From Paenibacillus sp. BK033 (GTDB lineage Bacteria; Bacillota; Bacilli; Paenibacillales; Paenibacillaceae), in NCBI RefSeq assembly GCF_004345425.1, contig NZ_SLVP01000003.1, positions 345,975-409,974 on the forward strand: a stretch of DNA of 64,000 nt, in the 5' to 3' direction. A model generated the notes under the pieces. The model searched no databases. It had not been told where the DNA came from and was given only the letters and a program-made list of their open reading frames with translations. The translations under genes and the position numbers were made by a program. Positions 1 through 8,028 of the stretch are shown here, piece by piece (position 1 is the stretch's first letter; the number at the start of each line of letters is the position of its first letter).

Positions 1-501
1 CAGCCGATGGGAGAGGTCGGCAGCATTGCCGTTCATACTGACATGCCTGCCCTGTTCAAGTCGTATTACAAGGATCCCGATCGCAAAGGCGCCAACATTG
101 TTGGTTCCTACTTCATCACCGGCGACCGCGCAAGCAGGGATGAGGAAGGTTATCTGTGGTTCGAGGGACGCGGGGACGATATTATTATCAGCTCCGGCTA
201 TACGATTGGTCCGTTTGAGGTTGAGGAGGCCTTGCTCCGCCATCCATCCGTTAAGGAATGCGCGGCCGTCGCAAGTCCGGATGAAATCCGCGGCCATATC
301 GTCAAGGCGTTTATCGTGCTGAGGGACGGCGTCTCCGGCTCCCCGGAGCTGGTCAAAGAGCTGCAGGATCATGTCAAATCCGTAACGGCGCCTTACAAAT
401 ATCCGCGTAAAATCGAATTCATCAATGAACTGCCCAAGACGAGTTCCGGCAAAATCCGCCGGATTGAGCTTCGCCAGCGCGAGGCGTTTCTGAACTCTTA
501 A
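1..501 (+). CDS. AMP-binding acyl-CoA synthetase, C-terminal part (5' end outside window)
   Basis: The frame is open from the first base of the window, so the gene begins upstream and only about the last 166 residues are present. They match the C-terminal portion of the ANL (acyl-CoA synthetase/luciferase) superfamily. Near residues 37-60 lies the conserved TGD...GYLWFEGR.DDII block with the hinge, followed by the SSGYTIGPFEVE segment that rotates for thioesterification. Near the end is PKTSSGKIRR, whose lysine is the adenylation lysine (often acetylated). The family activates a carboxylic acid to an acyl-adenylate and then to acyl-CoA. The IGPFEVEEAL wording is closest to medium-chain acyl-CoA/acetyl-CoA synthetases, but substrate cannot be read from this part. 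An ATG at position 7 lies inside the domain and is not the start. Confidence 0.9.
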   Translation, partial: QPMGEVGSIAVHTDMPALFKSYYKDPDRKGANIVGSYFITGDRASRDEEGYLWFEGRGDDIIISSGYTIGPFEVEEALLRHPSVKECAAVASPDEIRGHIVKAFIVLRDGVSGSPELVKELQDHVKSVTAPYKYPRKIEFINELPKTSSGKIRRIELRQREAFLNS

Positions 502-548
502 GCGTAATTGGCTGTGCATCCTTAAGAGGGACAGCCTGCATTTCGCGC

Positions 549-590
549 AAAAAACAGCCCCCAATCCTTCGAAAGGATTGGGGGCTGTGC
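549..590 (-). terminator. Rho-independent terminator of the surface operon
   Basis: A 16-bp perfect stem (554-569 with 573-588, arms beginning ACAGCCCCCAATCC) is followed on the minus strand by a T-run (549-553). It lies just past the stop of the GH92 gene. The stem may also stop transcription from the acyl-CoA synthetase gene on the plus strand, but no T-run follows in that direction. Confidence 0.85.
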
Positions 591-600
591 TGTTACTGCC

Positions 601-3600
601 TTATACTTTTAACGAAAATGCCGCGTTATCGAAGTTGCCGATGTATTTCTTGCCGGTCTCGCCATTGCCGGCCGAGCCGGTAAGCACCAGGTATACGTCT
701 TGGATGCCTGTAAGCTTTTGCGTCAAGGCACCGCTCTCCGTTTTGTACGTTCCCCAGCTTCCCGCCGTAGGAGGAACGGAGATTGTACCCACAAGCGTAC
801 CTGTTGGGCTGCCCAGTCGTATTTCAACAGCAGAGTTTGCAAAGCAGTTGCCCGAGTTGCTTGAATACTCAACGGCGAATGTATTAACGCCTTCTGTGCC
901 AAAATCCATTCGTTTGTAGGCCAGCCATGCGCCGTTGAACGTGTTCTTCACTTGCAAGCCAACTCCGCCCTTGCCCGCTTCCGTTCCGAGCGCGGTGCTG
1001 TTCGCCGGATTCAATGCCGTCGTCCATTCGTCGTACGATTCCAGCTCCAGCTTCGCATAATCGCTGCGAACCGGCTTGTAGCCAAAGGTTAAGCTGTCAT
1101 AGTTGCCTACGTATAGGAGGCTTGAAGTCGTGCTGCCCGTCATTACGATGTACAAATCCTGCTTGCCTTTGATCGTCGTATTCAGATCCGCTGTCGCCCT
1201 ATTGTATTGACCCCATGTACTGCCTGTATTAGGGATCGCTACAGCTCCAACCAAGGTGCCCGTTGGGCTTCCGAGTCTGATCTCCGCTTTTACGTCCGCA
1301 GGAGCTCTATTGGTTGGCGCGTCGTAGACGATGGATACTTGGTTTTTGCCTTTTTCCGAACCAAAATCAACATCCTTGAAGCCCAGCCATGCGCCTGTGT
1401 ACGTATTGCCGACCGTCTGGCCGCCATTGTTATTCTCGATCCTCATGGCTTGATTGTTGAACGTGTTCAGTGCGGTATTCCATTCGGTCTTGTTCTCGAA
1501 TTGAACGGTCAATTGCTCCGGCTCTTCCGGCTCTTGCGCATTCAAGGAGAAGGAAGCATTATCGAAGTTGCCAATGTATTTCTTGCCGGTCTCGCCGTTA
1601 GCTGCAGATCCGGTCAGCACCAGATAGATATCTTGAATGCCCGTCAGCTTCTGCGTCAAGCTGCCGCTTACCGTCGCATACGTTCCCCAAGCAGCCGCAG
1701 TTGGAGGTGTGGCTACTGTGCCAACAAGCTTACCTGTCGGACTTCCAAGGCGAACCTCTACTGACGAGTTGTTAAAGGTGTTGGTAGAGTTGCCCGCGTA
1801 TTCAATCGAGAACTTATCTGCACCCTCACTGCCAAAGTCCATACGCTTGTAGGCCAGCCATGCGCCGTTAAACGTATTCTTCACTTGTTGGCCAACTCCG
1901 CCTTTTCCTGCTTCCGTTCCAAGCGGCTGGCTGTTGGCCGGGTTTAATTCCGTAGACCAGTCGTCATAGGCTTCAAGCTCAAGCTTTGCATAATCCGATC
2001 TGATCTTCTCGAATTTGAACCAGTCGAAGTTTCCGATGTACGGCAATTTGTTTGGATTAGGCGTTCCCGCCACCATGACAACGTATAGCTTCTGCTTGCC
2101 GGTTAACGTTTTGGTCAGCTTCTCGTTTGTTAGGACATAACTTCCCCAGCCCGTATTCGTGTCGTCAACCAGATTAACGGTTCCGACAAGCTCGCCGGTT
2201 TCGCTGCCGAGTCTGAACTCCAGCTTGGAGCCGGCAGGTACTTTATCCGTAGGCGCGTCGTATTGAACGGTTACGTTATTAAAGCCTTTCGAACCGAAAT
2301 TCACATCGTAGGCCAGCCATGCACCGTTAAAGGTATGGGCAACAACCGTTCCGCCGTTGCCGGCTTCGGTCCCCAGGCCACCCTTGCCATCCGGATGTCC
2401 TTCCGACGTCCACTGTGCGCGGCTCTCGAATTGAACCGTCAATTCGTCGCCAGGCTCTTGCGGCTCTTCCGGCACTTCCGGTTCTTCCGGCTCATCCGGC
2501 TTCGGATCCGGCAGCGGAATTGGTTCCGGCAGCGGCTCGTCGATAACCGGCGGGCTGTCCGGAAGCGATCCCGGCTCGGACTGCTGCACGATTGGATCGG
2601 CCAGCCAGAGCGGAGATTCGTAAATATCTCCGTTAAATTCGTTTACTAAATAGATATTCACCTTATATTTGTTAGCGTCTACGTTATAGATTTGCGAGAT
2701 GTCGAAGCTTCCGGTCTGAACGGGCACCGCGCTGGATACCCAAGCATGCTCCTTGCCGTCCATGAGCTGGAAGACAACCACCGCCGAATCGGTATAGTCG
2801 CCTTTAAGCGTACCGGTAACATCCACAACCATGTTGCCGTCCTGGTGAATATCCGCGTTCAGATCAAACACATCCCACTTCACATCCGAGGTGTAGGCCT
2901 CGGTGGACAGAAGAGCTTTACTTGGGGCGAGATTCTCCGCCGCATTAGCCATCACTCTGACCTGCACATCGCCAGCTTCATAGCTCAGCGGTCCAACCGT
3001 CTGCGGATTCGCCTTCGCTTGCGTCCAGGACTTGCCGCCATTCGTGCTGAACTCGTAATCCGATGCGTTCGTGATCCCTTCTACCGGCGTCCAGCCAAAC
3101 GTATTGGCTTTGTCATCAACGACCGGATGGGTTGGAGCAGCCGGAACGTTCAGCTTGCGCACCGCTTCGAGACTGAAGTCGAACGCGATGTCCGAGCTGG
3201 TTGCATTCGCCTGATGCACCTCAGCCGTCAATACGTTGGTGCCTTCAACCAGATAGGAAGGATCAAGACTGAAGCCGTTCTTATCCCGCTCATCGCCAAC
3301 CGTTGCATTGGCAAGCGTGCTGTAGTTCACGGCACCCGAAGGCATATTGGTACGGAAAATTTCATGTCCGTTCAAATAGACGATTGCGCCATCGTCGCGG
3401 ATTAGGCTGCCACCCAGCTCAAGGATGCCGTCCAGATCCTTCGCTTCGAACGTTTTGCGGAAATAGGTGGTAATGTACTTATTGTTGGCATTTGGCCCGT
3501 AACTGATCGTCGTTGCCGGTTTGCCGTAATTGTCATAACCAAGCATCGCTTTGCCGGAGCTCCAGCTGCTGTCGTCGAAATCTACCTGCGTCCAGCCCTT

Positions 3601-6399
3601 GCCGGCTTCCTTGCCTTTGTCGTAATAGCTCCAAGTCGATTTCTCAGGGATTAGCTGCTCATGGTTGTAGTTATTGTCGATCTTGGCATTGAAATCGGTC
3701 GTTGGAGGTGCTGCGCTTGCTTTCGCGCCCCAGCTCATGTTCGGCGTGCTGCCCATATGGAATTCAAGCGTGCCGCCAGCCATCAGATCATCGTACTTGA
3801 TCCAGGATTGATTGAAGTCTTTGCCGTTCAGCTCAGCCGATTGGATAAAGCGGTTCTCGCTCGACACGTTATCCGCCTTGATCACAAGCGTCTTCCCGCT
3901 GCCCATATGCAGCTTCACTTCGGAGAAGATCGGCGAGCCGATCAGGAAGTAAGCTTCGCCCGGGTTGCCGGGGAATAAGCCAAGCGCGCTGAAAACGTAC
4001 CAGGAGGACATGCCGCCCGCGTCATCGTCCATCGAAGACAGGTAGCCTTCCGGATCGTCGCGGTATACGCGGGATTTAAGCGGGTAAGCGTAAGCCCCGT
4101 GGTTATGGTACTTCTGCATAACGACTTCCGTCGTAAACTCTCTTGCATAGTATTGCGTCAGGTATGGATAACCCAGATAGTTGAACAGATACGGCGCCGA
4201 GATATCCTCCTCGTTGATCGCCATATACTCGTCGATCCCGAAGAAATGCTTCAGCTGCTTCGCCATCTCGGTCTTGCCGCCCATCAGCTCGGCGAGGCCG
4301 TTGATATCCTGCGGCGCGGACCAGCGGTATTGCCACAGGTTGCCCTGATAAGCATAGCGGTCAACCGCCTGAATGTCGCCGGCACCTACCGTCGTTCCAT
4401 TTGGAGTAAAGAAGCCGGTTGGTGTGCCCTTTTCATCCACCTGCGTGGGATTCCACAGCTTTTTGTACGACAGGGCAAGCTCTTTGTACTTCTCGAACGT
4501 TGCTTTATCGCCGATCAGCTGAGCAAGCTTCATCGGGAACGATGCGCTGTTCGCTTTCTCCAGCTTGCCGGAGATCTCTCCGTCGCTGATGGAGAAGTTG
4601 TCGGCGTCAACCGCCATGCCTTTTAACGCTTTATAGACGTCGAAGTCCTGGAAGCCTTTCGCGTACGCATCAAGAATAACTTGTCCGTTGAATTCGTTCC
4701 GGACCGTTGGGCTTGGCCAATAACCGTCGCCCCATTGGGTATAAGTGCCGCGGGTGCTGTACAGATCCACGAGCGACTTCACCATATTGTCGTAACGTTG
4801 CGGCTCGAACAAGGAGAACATCGCGTATTTGCGGAAGTCGTCCCATGTCGTCCAGCCGTTGTAGTACTCGAAGTCATCGCCCAGCTCGGAAGCCTGACGA
4901 ATCGTATTCTCGTCTCTGCCCGCTTTGAACGTGCCGGCCGAGCTTGTTACGTTTTTCGGGCTCAGATAAGAATGGTACATTTGCGTATAAAATACGCGCT
5001 TGTTCTGCTCATCCGCATCCGTAATTTCAACCTTGTTAAGGACGTTGCTCCAAGCGGCTCTTGCTTCCTCGTGACGGGCGTCGAAATTCCAGTCCGAGTA
5101 CATGCCTCGCTCCGCTTGCGCCTGCTCCACGCTAATCGTGGACAGACCTACCTTCGCTTGAACCGTTTTGCTCTCCGCCGTGTTGAAGTTCAGCCATACG
5201 CCGCTGTTCGAACCGCTGCGCTGAGCTACCGCGCCTACGGAATCGCCTTGCCACGAGCTGTAGGAATCAAAGTTATGATCGAATTGAATCGAGTAATAAA
5301 TTGTATAGTAGCCATGGCCGCACACGTTCTGGGACTTGATCATCCCCGTAATTTCGTTGCTGCCCGTTACCTTCAGGTTCGCATCCACCATACCCGCGTA
5401 CGAGTTCGACAGATCGACCAGAACGGAGCCGGTATTGGCCGTATCCGGGAACGTATACTTGTGGAAGCCTACGTTATCGGAAGAAGTCAGCTGCACGTTA
5501 ATGCCGGAGGCTAGCGTTACGCCGTAAAAGCCTGCGGAAGCCTGCTCGCTGCTTTTGTCGTATTTCTGCTTGTATTCCGCTACGTTCTTCGTGAAATCGC
5601 GCGTCTCCGGCATCATCAGGATGTTGCCGCCTCCGCCGCTGCAGCCTACGCCGCTGAAGCGAAGATGGGAGAAGCCCTTCAGGTTTTTGTTCTCGTAGTA
5701 ATAACCGCTGAATGCTCCGCCGTCGCTGTCCGGACCAAGCGATACCAGTCCAAACGGCGTTGTAGGGCCAGGGTTGGTCTGACCGTTATCGCCAAGCGTA
5801 TTGATGAAAGGATCCACGTAATCGATTGGCGCCAGATTCGTCTCCGGTTCAGCCGGAATTTGATCGGTCTCAACCCCGTATACTTCCAGCTCATAGATGC
5901 GGGCGATGTTGCTGTCATACGCCGCCTTGTCGATGTAGAGACGAATGTACCGCGTCGTGAACGGGGTAACAAACCGGTCAACAATCGTCTGAGCGTTGTT
6001 CGTCACGACGTTAACGTCCGTCCATGTCTCGCCGTCGTCGCTTTTTTGAAGCCGGAAGTTTTTCGTATTCCAGAACGGGCTGTTGCCGGACTCGTTAATC
6101 GCAGCGTTCTGCAGCACCCATTCGTTAACCAGATATTCCTTGCCCAAATCAAGCTTGAGCCATTTCTTCTGGGCGGAAGTGTTATCGCACCATTTCGTAT
6201 CGGTCTTGCCGTCCACGGCGTTGCTCGGGATTTCGTTCGCGTTGCACTGGCCGGAAGCCGTAGCCGTCGCGTTAATGGCCACGTTCCTGGTCGTAATCCC
6301 TTCGGCCGCTGCCGCAAACGCGGCATTGGATCCGACAGGCACCAGAATGCCGGTCAAGCACAGAACGGTCATCGCCACCGCAAAAAGCTTCTTAAACAT
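601..6399 (-). CDS. Secreted multidomain GH92 alpha-mannosidase-like protein with four C-terminal carbohydrate-binding repeats
   Basis: 1,932 residues. A signal peptide (about 1-30) is followed by an F5/8 type C (discoidin) domain (about 37-178) and a GH92 catalytic region (about 190-900, starting at YVDPFINTLGDNGQTNPGP). Next come a jelly-roll-like domain (about 905-1080), two modules also found in the neighbouring phosphatase (1085-1272), a Pro/Glu-rich linker (1273-1318) and four CBM6/36-like repeats (1319-1932). GH92 enzymes are calcium-dependent exo-alpha-mannosidases. The family's signature blocks are recognisable but altered: INEEDISAPYLFNYLGYP around Glu730 replaces the usual GNEPxxH block, and SSMDDDAGGMSSWYVFSALG at about 788-807 replaces GNDDxGQMSAWYVFS. 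A calcium/acid-base role for Glu730 and Asp791-793 is inference. The ATG at 6399 has AAGGAGG nine bases upstream. It is the last gene of the operon. With no SLH or sortase signal, attachment may depend on the SLH protein encoded just upstream. Confidence 0.88.
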   Translation of the reverse strand: MFKKLFAVAMTVLCLTGILVPVGSNAAFAAAAEGITTRNVAINATATASGQCNANEIPSNAVDGKTDTKWCDNTSAQKKWLKLDLGKEYLVNEWVLQNAAINESGNSPFWNTKNFRLQKSDDGETWTDVNVVTNNAQTIVDRFVTPFTTRYIRLYIDKAAYDSNIARIYELEVYGVETDQIPAEPETNLAPIDYVDPFINTLGDNGQTNPGPTTPFGLVSLGPDSDGGAFSGYYYENKNLKGFSHLRFSGVGCSGGGGNILMMPETRDFTKNVAEYKQKYDKSSEQASAGFYGVTLASGINVQLTSSDNVGFHKYTFPDTANTGSVLVDLSNSYAGMVDANLKVTGSNEITGMIKSQNVCGHGYYTIYYSIQFDHNFDSYSSWQGDSVGAVAQRSGSNSGVWLNFNTAESKTVQAKVGLSTISVEQAQAERGMYSDWNFDARHEEARAAWSNVLNKVEITDADEQNKRVFYTQMYHSYLSPKNVTSSAGTFKAGRDENTIRQASELGDDFEYYNGWTTWDDFRKYAMFSLFEPQRYDNMVKSLVDLYSTRGTYTQWGDGYWPSPTVRNEFNGQVILDAYAKGFQDFDVYKALKGMAVDADNFSISDGEISGKLEKANSASFPMKLAQLIGDKATFEKYKELALSYKKLWNPTQVDEKGTPTGFFTPNGTTVGAGDIQAVDRYAYQGNLWQYRWSAPQDINGLAELMGGKTEMAKQLKHFFGIDEYMAINEEDISAPYLFNYLGYPYLTQYYAREFTTEVVMQKYHNHGAYAYPLKSRVYRDDPEGYLSSMDDDAGGMSSWYVFSALGLFPGNPGEAYFLIGSPIFSEVKLHMGSGKTLVIKADNVSSENRFIQSAELNGKDFNQSWIKYDDLMAGGTLEFHMGSTPNMSWGAKASAAPPTTDFNAKIDNNYNHEQLIPEKSTWSYYDKGKEAGKGWTQVDFDDSSWSSGKAMLGYDNYGKPATTISYGPNANNKYITTYFRKTFEAKDLDGILELGGSLIRDDGAIVYLNGHEIFRTNMPSGAVNYSTLANATVGDERDKNGFSLDPSYLVEGTNVLTAEVHQANATSSDIAFDFSLEAVRKLNVPAAPTHPVVDDKANTFGWTPVEGITNASDYEFSTNGGKSWTQAKANPQTVGPLSYEAGDVQVRVMANAAENLAPSKALLSTEAYTSDVKWDVFDLNADIHQDGNMVVDVTGTLKGDYTDSAVVVFQLMDGKEHAWVSSAVPVQTGSFDISQIYNVDANKYKVNIYLVNEFNGDIYESPLWLADPIVQQSEPGSLPDSPPVIDEPLPEPIPLPDPKPDEPEEPEVPEEPQEPGDELTVQFESRAQWTSEGHPDGKGGLGTEAGNGGTVVAHTFNGAWLAYDVNFGSKGFNNVTVQYDAPTDKVPAGSKLEFRLGSETGELVGTVNLVDDTNTGWGSYVLTNEKLTKTLTGKQKLYVVMVAGTPNPNKLPYIGNFDWFKFEKIRSDYAKLELEAYDDWSTELNPANSQPLGTEAGKGGVGQQVKNTFNGAWLAYKRMDFGSEGADKFSIEYAGNSTNTFNNSSVEVRLGSPTGKLVGTVATPPTAAAWGTYATVSGSLTQKLTGIQDIYLVLTGSAANGETGKKYIGNFDNASFSLNAQEPEEPEQLTVQFENKTEWNTALNTFNNQAMRIENNNGGQTVGNTYTGAWLGFKDVDFGSEKGKNQVSIVYDAPTNRAPADVKAEIRLGSPTGTLVGAVAIPNTGSTWGQYNRATADLNTTIKGKQDLYIVMTGSTTSSLLYVGNYDSLTFGYKPVRSDYAKLELESYDEWTTALNPANSTALGTEAGKGGVGLQVKNTFNGAWLAYKRMDFGTEGVNTFAVEYSSNSGNCFANSAVEIRLGSPTGTLVGTISVPPTAGSWGTYKTESGALTQKLTGIQDVYLVLTGSAGNGETGKKYIGNFDNAAFSLKV
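604..2445 (-). repeat. Tandem ABAB carbohydrate-binding module repeats inside the GH92 gene
   Basis: Four tandem units of about 145-155 residues encode the C-terminus of the GH92 protein, in the order A (about 2011-2445), B (1546-2010), A (1075-1511), B (604-1074). B units begin RSDYAKLELE and are nearly identical over long stretches (TEAGKGGVG, VKNTFNGAWLAYKRMDFG, GETGKKYIGNFDN). A units begin LTVQFE and are more diverged. All carry the AEIRLGSPTG..VG motif and the YxGNFD ending typical of CBM6/CBM36-type beta-sandwiches. The arrangement implies duplication of an AB pair. Confidence 0.85.
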
Positions 6400-6427
6400 T
6401 TGCCGGGTCCTCCTTCTTTCGTCTTTC

Positions 6428-8002
6428 TTACGGCATCAGCCGGTTGATCATAACGGCGATTTCCGCGCGTGTCAGAGCGGCTTTCGGATGGAACTGCTTG
6501 CCGTCGCCTTCGATTAATCCAAGCTTCCAAGCCTGATCGACAGCGGCGCTGGCCCAAGCCGAGATTTGTTTCTTATCCGCGAATGCAGGCGCACCTTTGC
6601 CGGTATCTTTTACTTCAAAGTACTTAACGGTCCGTACAAGCGTAACGACCGCTTCTTCGCGCGTAATCGGATCGTTTGGTCTAAACGAACCTCCGTAGCC
6701 CGACATCATGCCAAGCGAAGCCGCGCGCGTTACCGCATCGGTGTAATATTGGCCAGCAGGTACATCCTTGAACGGATTGGCTGCCGCCGCGTCTGCCGCT
6801 TTACCCGTGTAATCCACCGCGCGCATCATCATAGTCGCGAACTCCGCGCGCGTAATGTTGCGGTTAGGCGCATAATGCTGCTGGTCCACGCCGGATACAA
6901 TGTGCTTGGCGCTCAAGGATTTCACGGCTGCTTCCGCCCAATGGCCAGCCGGCACGTCAACGAATGTTTTGCTGTATTCCAAAATGGTATACGTCGAGAA
7001 ATGGCGGGCATTAAACTTGAACGTATTGCCCTCAAGCTTGCCGCCGACATAGTCAAGCTGCTTGCCGTTCACATAATAAACGCCAGCCAGACCGGAATGG
7101 ATCTGCTTCGCTTGCTCGTCCGTCAGCTTAAGGGCTACTTCGGCAGGCTTGTCCAAGTTATGAATCTCCGTGACGCTGCTGCCGTTGATCACTTGAATAG
7201 TTGCCGTAAGCACAATCCCAGTCGAGACGTAGTCCGGGTTCGATTGAAGCGCTTGGTTAACGGCGTTCTTGGCATCGCTTGTCAGAACCGTATTTACGAC
7301 AATGCGGACCTGCGAGCTTGCCGATGTATCGGATGTCCCGATTGAACCTGCAGGGAATCGGATCGTCGAGCTTCCCGAAGTCACAATCAGATCCAGGTTC
7401 TTATCCTTGAGTGTCTTCAGCGTCTCTGCCGGGAAGTTCAGCGCGCTGCCCGTTTCGCCTGTTGCCGCAGGCAATTCTACCGTAATGGAGCCTTGCGCGC
7501 TGTTAGCGGCGGAAGCTAAAGTGCCGCTGCCGAATAGATAGCCGTCTTTGCCAAGCTCCGGCTTGATGGTAGAGCCCGTCGAATCGCCGGCATCGGCGGG
7601 AATGGTTGATGCCGGAGGCGTTACGGTCCCCCCGTTACCCGGATTCGAGCCTCCACCCGACCCTTCAACAACCGAGAACGTCTTGTTCACCGTAGTAGAG
7701 CCGCTGGTTGCCGTAACGTTATACACGCCCCAAGGAGCAAAATCCTGCGTCTCGGGAATGGTAATGGTTGCGGTATAAGTGCCGTTAGCAGGCTCAATAA
7801 CATCCATATAGAAGGTTGTCCGGTTCGGACGGATGATCTTCAGGACGACATCGTCCTCTGCCGTTCCGGAGAACGTAATCTCGCCGCCGCGCAGCACTTC
7901 CTTCGCGCTTATATTAAGCGCAAAGGCTGCTGCAGCCGCATAGCCGGTTGCCGGCAGGACAACAATACACAACGCCAGTAGGGCTGCCAAAACTTTTTTC
8001 AC
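6428..8002 (-). CDS. SLH-domain surface protein with N-terminal Ig-like domain
   Basis: 524 residues. A signal peptide (about 1-25) precedes an Ig-like beta-sandwich (about 28-115, NISAKEVLRGGEITFSGTA), a Gly/Thr/Pro linker and a module of about 200 residues ending HFSTYTILEYSKTF. Three SLH repeats follow (about 354-524), each with the (F)xDVPxxxxxxxAV...GxFxPxxxxTRAE pattern. SLH triplets bind pyruvylated secondary cell-wall polymer, so the protein should sit in the wall with its Ig-like domain outward. No catalytic domain is seen. It lies between a secreted phosphatase and a secreted glycosidase that both lack SLH domains, in one operon (gaps of 26 and 28 bases), so a docking role for the two enzymes is plausible but inferred. 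The start is GTG at 8002 with GAGAGGA upstream. Confidence 0.85.
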   Translation of the reverse strand: MKKVLAALLALCIVVLPATGYAAAAAFALNISAKEVLRGGEITFSGTAEDDVVLKIIRPNRTTFYMDVIEPANGTYTATITIPETQDFAPWGVYNVTATSGSTTVNKTFSVVEGSGGGSNPGNGGTVTPPASTIPADAGDSTGSTIKPELGKDGYLFGSGTLASAANSAQGSITVELPAATGETGSALNFPAETLKTLKDKNLDLIVTSGSSTIRFPAGSIGTSDTSASSQVRIVVNTVLTSDAKNAVNQALQSNPDYVSTGIVLTATIQVINGSSVTEIHNLDKPAEVALKLTDEQAKQIHSGLAGVYYVNGKQLDYVGGKLEGNTFKFNARHFSTYTILEYSKTFVDVPAGHWAEAAVKSLSAKHIVSGVDQQHYAPNRNITRAEFATMMMRAVDYTGKAADAAAANPFKDVPAGQYYTDAVTRAASLGMMSGYGGSFRPNDPITREEAVVTLVRTVKYFEVKDTGKGAPAFADKKQISAWASAAVDQAWKLGLIEGDGKQFHPKAALTRAEIAVMINRLMP

Positions 8003-8028
8003 TGCACATGATCCTCTCTTTCCAGCCG

